A stretch of DNA of 23,347 bases from Thermomucor indicae-seudaticae (lineage: Eukaryota > Mucoromycota > Mucoromycetes > Mucorales > Lichtheimiaceae): NCBI GenBank assembly GCA_000787465.1, contig JSYX01000516.1, positions 1 to 23,347 of the forward strand. Reading direction: 5' to 3'. Shown here piece by piece: positions 18,403-23,347 of the stretch (positions within the stretch are counted from its first letter, which is position 1; each line of letters begins with the position of its first letter). The notes below the pieces were generated by a model. The model saw only the letters and a program-made list of their open reading frames with translations, had not been told where the DNA came from and searched no databases. Made by a program: the position numbers and the translations under genes.

Positions 18403-19801
18403 GATTGTTTATGGAACATTAGTACACACACCCGTACGGGGCCGATTAACGGTGTTGAGGAAAACAATGGTCGCGTGGGACCGAACCGGCGAGATCGTCA
18501 GAGTCGTTGAAAATGTCCCAGAATCTGATGTGGAGCATCGGGTGAAAGCATTCGGCCTGGAGTCTTGTCTGTCCCCTGCAGGCACCATCCTGAAACTCTC
18601 GGACACGCAATTCGTTATGCCCGGATTCGTCGACACGCATATTCATGCCCCACAATTCACGTATACGGGGACGGCCACGGACAGGCCGCTGATGGAATGG
18701 CTGAACGTCTACGCGTTTCCGGCTGAGAAACGGTTTCAGGATACTGCTTGGGCTTGCAAAGTTTACAGACAGCTCGTGCAGCGCTTGTTGCAAAACGGCA
18801 CAACGACCGCGCTGTGAGTTTTGGATACATCGTTGGTTCATACCACAAGTAACCTTCTTTATAGATACTTCGCCTCTATCCATCTGGAAGCTACTCAGGT
18901 TCTCGCGGACACGACGTTGTCCATGGGTCAACGTGCTTACATCGGCAAAGTATGTCTGGATCAACATGCCCCACAGGGCTATATCGAGACTACAAAAGAA
19001 GCGGTAGAACGAACCGAAGCCTTTATCCAATATTGCCAATCTCAAGAACAGCCCGAGCTTCTTGTGCCTGTCGTCACCCCTCGTTTCCTGCCAACCTGCT
19101 CACCCGCTCTTCTTCAACAACTCGGCGACCTCGCAAGGCGCTACAACGTGCCCGTGCAGTCCCATATCTCAGAGTCACTTGACGAAGTCGCATTCGTCAA
19201 GTCGCTATATCAACGGGACGTGGCGGATACCGAGATATTCGATCAGCACGGCTTACTCACGAATCGAACCGTCATGGCCCACGGGGTCCATTTGTCGCCC
19301 AAGGACGTGGACCTCCTGGTCGAACGCGGATCCTCTGTCGCCGTCTGTCCGCTCTCCAACGTCTATTTTGCCAACGGCATTTTCCCCGCCCACGCCTATC
19401 ATGTCCAAAGGGGGCTAAAGGCCGGACTCGGCACAGACGTCGCGGGCGGGTATTCACCGAGTATGCTCAACTCCGTTCGCCACGCCGCGTTGGCTTCCAG
19501 GTACCTCGCCACGCAACAGAATTACGACGCGTCGGTTCAGATTGACTGGGTGACGGGCCTATACCTGGCGACCTTGGGCGGAGCCCGGTGTCTCGGTATC
19601 GACAACAAGATCGGGACGTTTGACGTGGGCAAAAAGATGGATGCATTGCTTATTGATGTTTCGTCGCCGGGATCACCCATTGACGTGTTCGAAGGGGAGG
19701 AGTCGTTGCGGTATTGGGAGGATCTCGTCGAGAAATTTATCAACCTTGGGGATGATAGAAATATCTTGACTGTGTGGGTCAATGGACGTCGCGTCATGTA
19801 A
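18401..19801 (+). CDS. Guanine deaminase
   Basis: Cytosolic zinc amidohydrolase that converts guanine to xanthine and ammonia in purine catabolism or salvage. Two exons, 18401-18813 and 18865-19801, with a 51-nt intron (GTGAGT to TTATAG, phase 2), give 449 aa, the usual length. The start MIVYGTLVHTP matches the family N-terminus. Metal and catalytic motifs are intact: PGFVDTHIHAPQF with H80 and H82, VPVQSHISES with H238, MAHGVHLS with H280, and GLGTDVAGGYSPSML with D329. NGTTTALYFASIH spans the intron. The GC content of exon 2 is visibly higher than that of its neighbours, without other signs of transfer. The yeast orthologue is GUD1. Confidence 0.94.
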
Positions 19802-20503
19802 AACTCAGTATTACTTCTGTAGAGATCTGGCGCAAAAAGATACCACTTGCACTTCTACTGCGTAATCACTTACGCATCCTTCTTTTTCTCCGAGAATTTC
19901 CAGCTTTAGTATCCTGACACATAATGGGAACTAGTAACAGCTGTAAACAAACTCTGCTCACACCAGCCCTATGACGCTGCCATGTCGAACTGCGCCCACT
20001 CTACATAGTGACCGCTGGTTCGACTACGGCACCAGCGATCATAGCTAGAGCGTCACTGAATTGTTTGAAGCCGCTCTTCTGAAAGAGCTTATGCGCTCAC
20101 AAAACAAGTTGAGTATTCTGCAATATCATTCGCTCACAGTTGCTGCAAAGATCTAAAAGAAGCAAGAGATTTAGAAGACACAGGGAGAGGAAACTATACG
20201 CCAGAAGCATGCCAATTACTGAACTATGAGCAGTCCCCATTCGCAGCTGTTGATAACGCAGAGCATCATGTGCCACTTGCCTTTCTGGACAAAATAACCC
20301 TCATTTACTCGAGTTTTATAAAGTTATACATTTTGAGACAACAAACATGAGAGACAATCTATGTTTCTGATGCCTATGATAAAAAGGACAATGAGAAAAT
20401 AGTAAGACAGGAAAAGGCGGGAGGGTTAGGGAAAATGCGTGGATCGGTAGAGAAACAGGAAGAAAAATGTACAGGGAAGAAAAATACAGGGCCAGCTGAG
20501 CTT
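19802..20503. other. Convergent intergenic region with an inverted repeat
   Basis: About 700 bp between two stop codons facing each other. There is no gene. At 20007-20057 lies a nested inverted repeat: AGTGAC (20007-20012) pairs with GTCACT (20052-20057), and CGCTGGT (20013-20019) pairs with ACCAGCG (20031-20037). The inner stem has an 11-base loop. GGTTCGACT at 20018-20026 recalls a tRNA T-loop, but no tRNA can be folded around it. Confidence 0.5.
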
Positions 20504-22118
20504 TTATGCCGTGCCGGCAAGCTCGTTTTTACCAATAACATTGACCTTGAAACCAATCTTGCGCAACTTGGCCGCGTTAACCAAGAGACGACCATCAAAC
20601 AAGAACGCAGGCTTGTGCATGCTGGCGTAGATCTTCTCGTAGTCAAGGTTCTCGTCGCGGAACTCGTCCCATTCGGTCACAATCACAACAGCATCAGCGC
20701 CCTCAGCGGCTTCATACGCACTCGAGCAAATCTGAATGTGCTTCTCCACTTCCTTGCGGTTGTCAATAACGCCAGGCTCAGTCAAGTCCATAAAGATCTG
20801 CTCCGCCTCGACCTTGGGGTCATAGATAGCCACCCGGGCGTGCTCTTGGATAAAGTCCTTGACCAGCGTAATCGCGGCAGATTCACGCGTGTCACCTGTA
20901 TCCTTCTTGAAGGCAAAGCCAAGCACCGCAATCTTCTTGTTCGTGATCGTGTTGAACAGCGTAGAGATGATCTTGCGCACAAACCGCTTCTTTTGATAGT
21001 CGTTCATGATCACAACCTGCTTCCAGTAAGCAGCCACCTCAGGCAGGTTCAGTTGTTCCGAAAGATACACCAGGTTCAGGATATCCTTTTGGAAGCACGA
21101 GCCGCCGAAACCAACAGACGCCTTGAGGAACTTGGGGCCCAGACGGCTGTCACGGCCGCAAGCGTACGCCACTTCATCCACATCAGCACCCGTAGCCTCG
21201 CAAATGGCAGACAGCGCGTTGATGGACGAGATACGCTGCGCCAGCATGGCATTGGCAGCCTAATATACGATTAATATACTCCGTTCAAGTCTGAACCCCG
21301 TATCGTTAACTACTCACCAACTTGGACAGTTCAGAGGACCAAAGGTTCGTGGTAATCACACGCTCCTTGGGGACCCAGTGAGTGTAGACGTCGACCAAAG
21401 CTTCCTGGGCTTTCAGACCTTCTTCTGTCTGCAGGGCACCAATCAAGACACGGTCGGGGTTGAGAAGATCATTGATCGCAGTACCCTCTGCCAAAAATTC
21501 GGGGTTGGAGAGGATGTCGAAGCGGACATCGGGAGTCGAGTTCGCCTCAAGGATGGTACGCATGCTCTGAGCTGTGCGACATGGCACAGTCGATTTTTCG
21601 ACCACAATCTTGGAGCTCTTGGCCACCTCTGCAATCCGACGAGTCGCGCTCTCGACGTAACTGGAATTAAAGTGAGACCCCAGGAGGAAAAAAATCAGTA
21701 ACCAATAATGTCTCGCAGAATTAATCAGAAACCCAGGCAACTTACGCAAGGTCAGCAGCCATACCGGCACCCATACCAGTCTTCTTGGTTGGGGTGTTGA
21801 CAGACACAAAGATGAGATCGGCTTCTTGGATGGCTCCATCAACATCAGTCGAGAAGAACAGATTCTTGCCGCGCCGATCAAACACGATGTCCTCCAGACC
21901 AGGCTCGTATATTGGAAGTTTGTCCGAGTTCCACGCAGCAATACGAGCTGGGTTGACGTCCACAATAGTGACCTTGATGTCATGGCACTTGTACGCAATC
22001 ACAGCGCACGTAGGACCGCCTGAGACAAACTTAGCCACCGTGTCTTTTTCTTGCCACCACCAAAACACTCACCGACATAGCCAGCGCCAATGCAGCAAAT
22101 GTTCTTAACAATAGCCAT
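20504..22118 (-). CDS. UDP-glucose 6-dehydrogenase
   Basis: Cytosolic enzyme that oxidises UDP-glucose twice with NAD to UDP-glucuronate, the precursor of glucuronic-acid polymers abundant in Mucoromycota cell walls. In gene order the exons are 22118-22073, 22019-21746, 21660-21318 and 21259-20504, giving 472 aa. The introns are 53, 85 and 58 nt, in phase. The NAD motif CIGAGYVGG (9-17) is split by intron 1. [14 protein letters not shown] and [12 protein letters not shown] follow. K220 and N224 lie in [14 protein letters not shown] across intron 3. The catalytic thiol is C276 in [13 protein letters not shown], by my count the same positions as in the human enzyme. [13 protein letters not shown] marks the C-terminal domain. 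The plus-strand frame at 20435-21274 is its shadow. Confidence 0.95.
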
Positions 22119-22183
22119 TGTATGGAATCAGAGTAATAAAACAAGGAGGAGAGGAGAAAAAGAAAGAAGCAAGCTGATACTGA

Positions 22184-22192
22184 TATTTAAAT
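22184..22192 (-). promoter_or_regulatory. TATA-like tract of the UDP-glucose dehydrogenase gene
   Basis: On the minus strand the tract reads ATTTAAATA, 66 bases before the ATG at 22118. It is followed by a pyrimidine-rich leader, as is usual for strongly expressed fungal genes. Inferred from position only. Confidence 0.35.
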
Positions 22193-22283
22193 AGTGTTTC
22201 AAAACCGAGGACAAAACAAGAAAAGCCTGGCCACTTATTGGCAACCATTTATTGACCCATCCGATCGCCGATTGAAATTATCT

Positions 22284-22555
22284 TTAACAGGTCAAGGAGA
22301 TCGCCGTGGTGATAAATATAGCTGTCATACGCGACACCTTGCGATAACCGACACGGCTGGGCTGTGCAGTGGCTGCAGTGCCAGAATGTCTCAAGTTTCT
22401 TGGGCTTACACGTGCTGCACAAGCCCTTTCGCCACCTTCTTTGCCAACCATGACTGGCCAATAAAGTCTCGTGTCTGTAGCACTTTGTTTACCGTCTGTG
22501 GTTTAAAGTTGCCTTCTCGCGTTAAAAATAGCAGATCTATCTTCGTCCCGTCCAT
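22284..22555 (-). CDS. Possible small gene of unknown function, two exons
   Basis: Exons 22555-22410 and 22356-22284 would encode 72 aa, with a 53-nt intron (GTAAGC to CCCAG). The first exon reads MDGTKIDLLFLTREGNFKPQ, then TVNKVLQTRDFIGQSWLAKK, which looks coding. The second ends in a short hydrophobic stretch, MTAIFITTAISLTC. Without the intron, a different frame through the same bases shows a zinc-ribbon-like Cys pattern (CSTC, HCSHC), as in the tails of some piggyBac-like transposases. The two readings exclude each other. The gene would lie 165 bp upstream of UDP-glucose dehydrogenase on the same strand. No family is recognised. Confidence 0.35.
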
Positions 22556-23347
22556 CCGTGCAGAGATCTGCCCTCAAAACCCAGCAGTCGTCTTCTTCAA
22601 GCTTCTTTTATTTACCGGGTACAGTTTCGGCTAATGCAATTGCGTGCAGCCAATAGTAATTTATTTATGGTAAAATAGCGGCAGCATTATCTGCGCTATC
22701 GCTGCGTATCATATTCTGCAAAAACCCTGGCTTGATTTTCGGAAAGAACAAGATAACGTTGGGCAAGAAGTCGACGTATTATCTTTGGTGATCGATCAAA
22801 AAGCAGCGTCGCCTAAACTCCCTTATCGATTACCAATCAAGACGCATCTTGTCGACTATACCCTAGGAACCGGGTTTTGAGTGGTAAATACGGAGTGAGG
22901 TTTCACAGAGAGCTGTCTCTGAAAGCAAACATGTCCAGCGCTCTCAAGTGCTGGGGTCCATCATGGAGTCCTTCTTTCTTGTCGTTAAAGCGATGCGGAG
23001 GACAAAGCAGAAATCACACGCTGGCTCTCGCTGATCCGATACTAAAAAGGTATAGCGAGAGCGAAAATATTGCCAGCAACAGTTTATGGCAGCACTATGG
23101 AGTGAGCCTCTCTCTAGCAAATAGAACCAGCAAGGAAAATGTTGGTTCCTTGACTGCAGTATCAAAAAGTTCTTTTTTGAGTTGTCCTGAGGTACTACTA
23201 CTACAACACTATCCTGGGGATGTTCCCAGAAATTACATGATATCTACAATAGATAACAAGGTCGCTCCTGAAAATTATTTTTTTTCAGCATCAGCTTTTG
23301 GTAGCTTCGCATAGAGGCAGTTCACGTTACCTTTAAAGGAGAGTACC
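22556..23347. other. Right edge: no convincing gene, one unidentified plus-strand frame
   Basis: A plus frame with its first ATG at 22931 runs to the stop at 23312-23314 (127 codons). It contains NHTLALADPILKRYSESENI but no family motif. Its Ser/Leu-rich, uneven composition does not look strongly coding. It could be a shadow, an exon of a gene that continues outside the window, or chance. The stretch 22556-22930 shows nothing. Confidence 0.25.

Noticed and set aside
18446..19045. 199-codon minus-strand frame
   Set aside because: Shadow of guanine deaminase exons, and it crosses the intron.
20001..20060. Possible tRNA T-arm (GGTTCGACT)
   Set aside because: The flanking stems do not pair as a tRNA and there is no anticodon arm or acceptor stem.
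20435..21274. 279-codon plus-strand open frame
   Set aside because: It is the antisense shadow of the last exon of UDP-glucose dehydrogenase, whose motifs are unambiguous on minus.
1..23347. CRISPR arrays, bacterial operons, rRNA genes
   Set aside because: No spaced repeats of that kind and no rRNA-like sequence were seen, and intron-rich genes show a eukaryotic origin.

Overview
The window is eukaryotic and most likely from a Mucoromycota fungus (Mucorales type). The genes are compact and broken by many short introns, mostly 50-85 nt, with GT-AG borders. Intergenic gaps are short, and the recognisable proteins look early-diverging fungal. The phylum call rests on family resemblance recalled without a search.

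From left to right. Positions 1-470 hold two hAT-type MITEs; the second is complete and has a perfect 8-bp target-site duplication. Then come TAD3 (1018-2242, tRNA adenosine deaminase subunit), an ALMT/FUSC-type membrane transporter (2656-4660), mitochondrial ribosomal protein mL58/MRPL20 (4870-5340), and a lineage-specific unknown (6013-7096). RCE1, the CAAX endoprotease, lies convergent to the unknown (7176-8375, minus). Next are a class II aldolase/adducin-domain protein (9142-10303), mitochondrial lipoyltransferase (10608-12057), and a small Tyr/Ser/Pro-rich protein with a myristoylation-like start (12348-12665).

From about 13.0 to 16.6 kb lies a graveyard of mobile DNA. It holds a TTTTGCAAC repeat cluster, a third small palindromic hAT-like MITE, a hAT transposase relic, two fragments of unknown transposon-associated proteins, and a decayed minus-strand region with a Ty3/gypsy integrase tail.

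Genes resume with a small secreted GPI-anchor-type protein (16983-17522), a doubtful minus-strand gene (17914-18402), guanine deaminase (18401-19801), and UDP-glucose 6-dehydrogenase (20504-22118, minus). A possible 72-aa gene (22284-22555, minus) and an unexplained right edge follow.

The named genes are housekeeping and do not form a pathway cluster: tRNA wobble editing, mitochondrial translation and lipoylation, prenyl-protein processing, purine salvage and UDP-glucuronate synthesis. The most unusual signal is the set of three small elements that share the terminus TAGGGYTCCG but have unrelated internal repeat vocabularies. A dead hAT transposase lies within 1 kb of the third. All exon models are mine, from splice signals, phase and homology, without transcripts.
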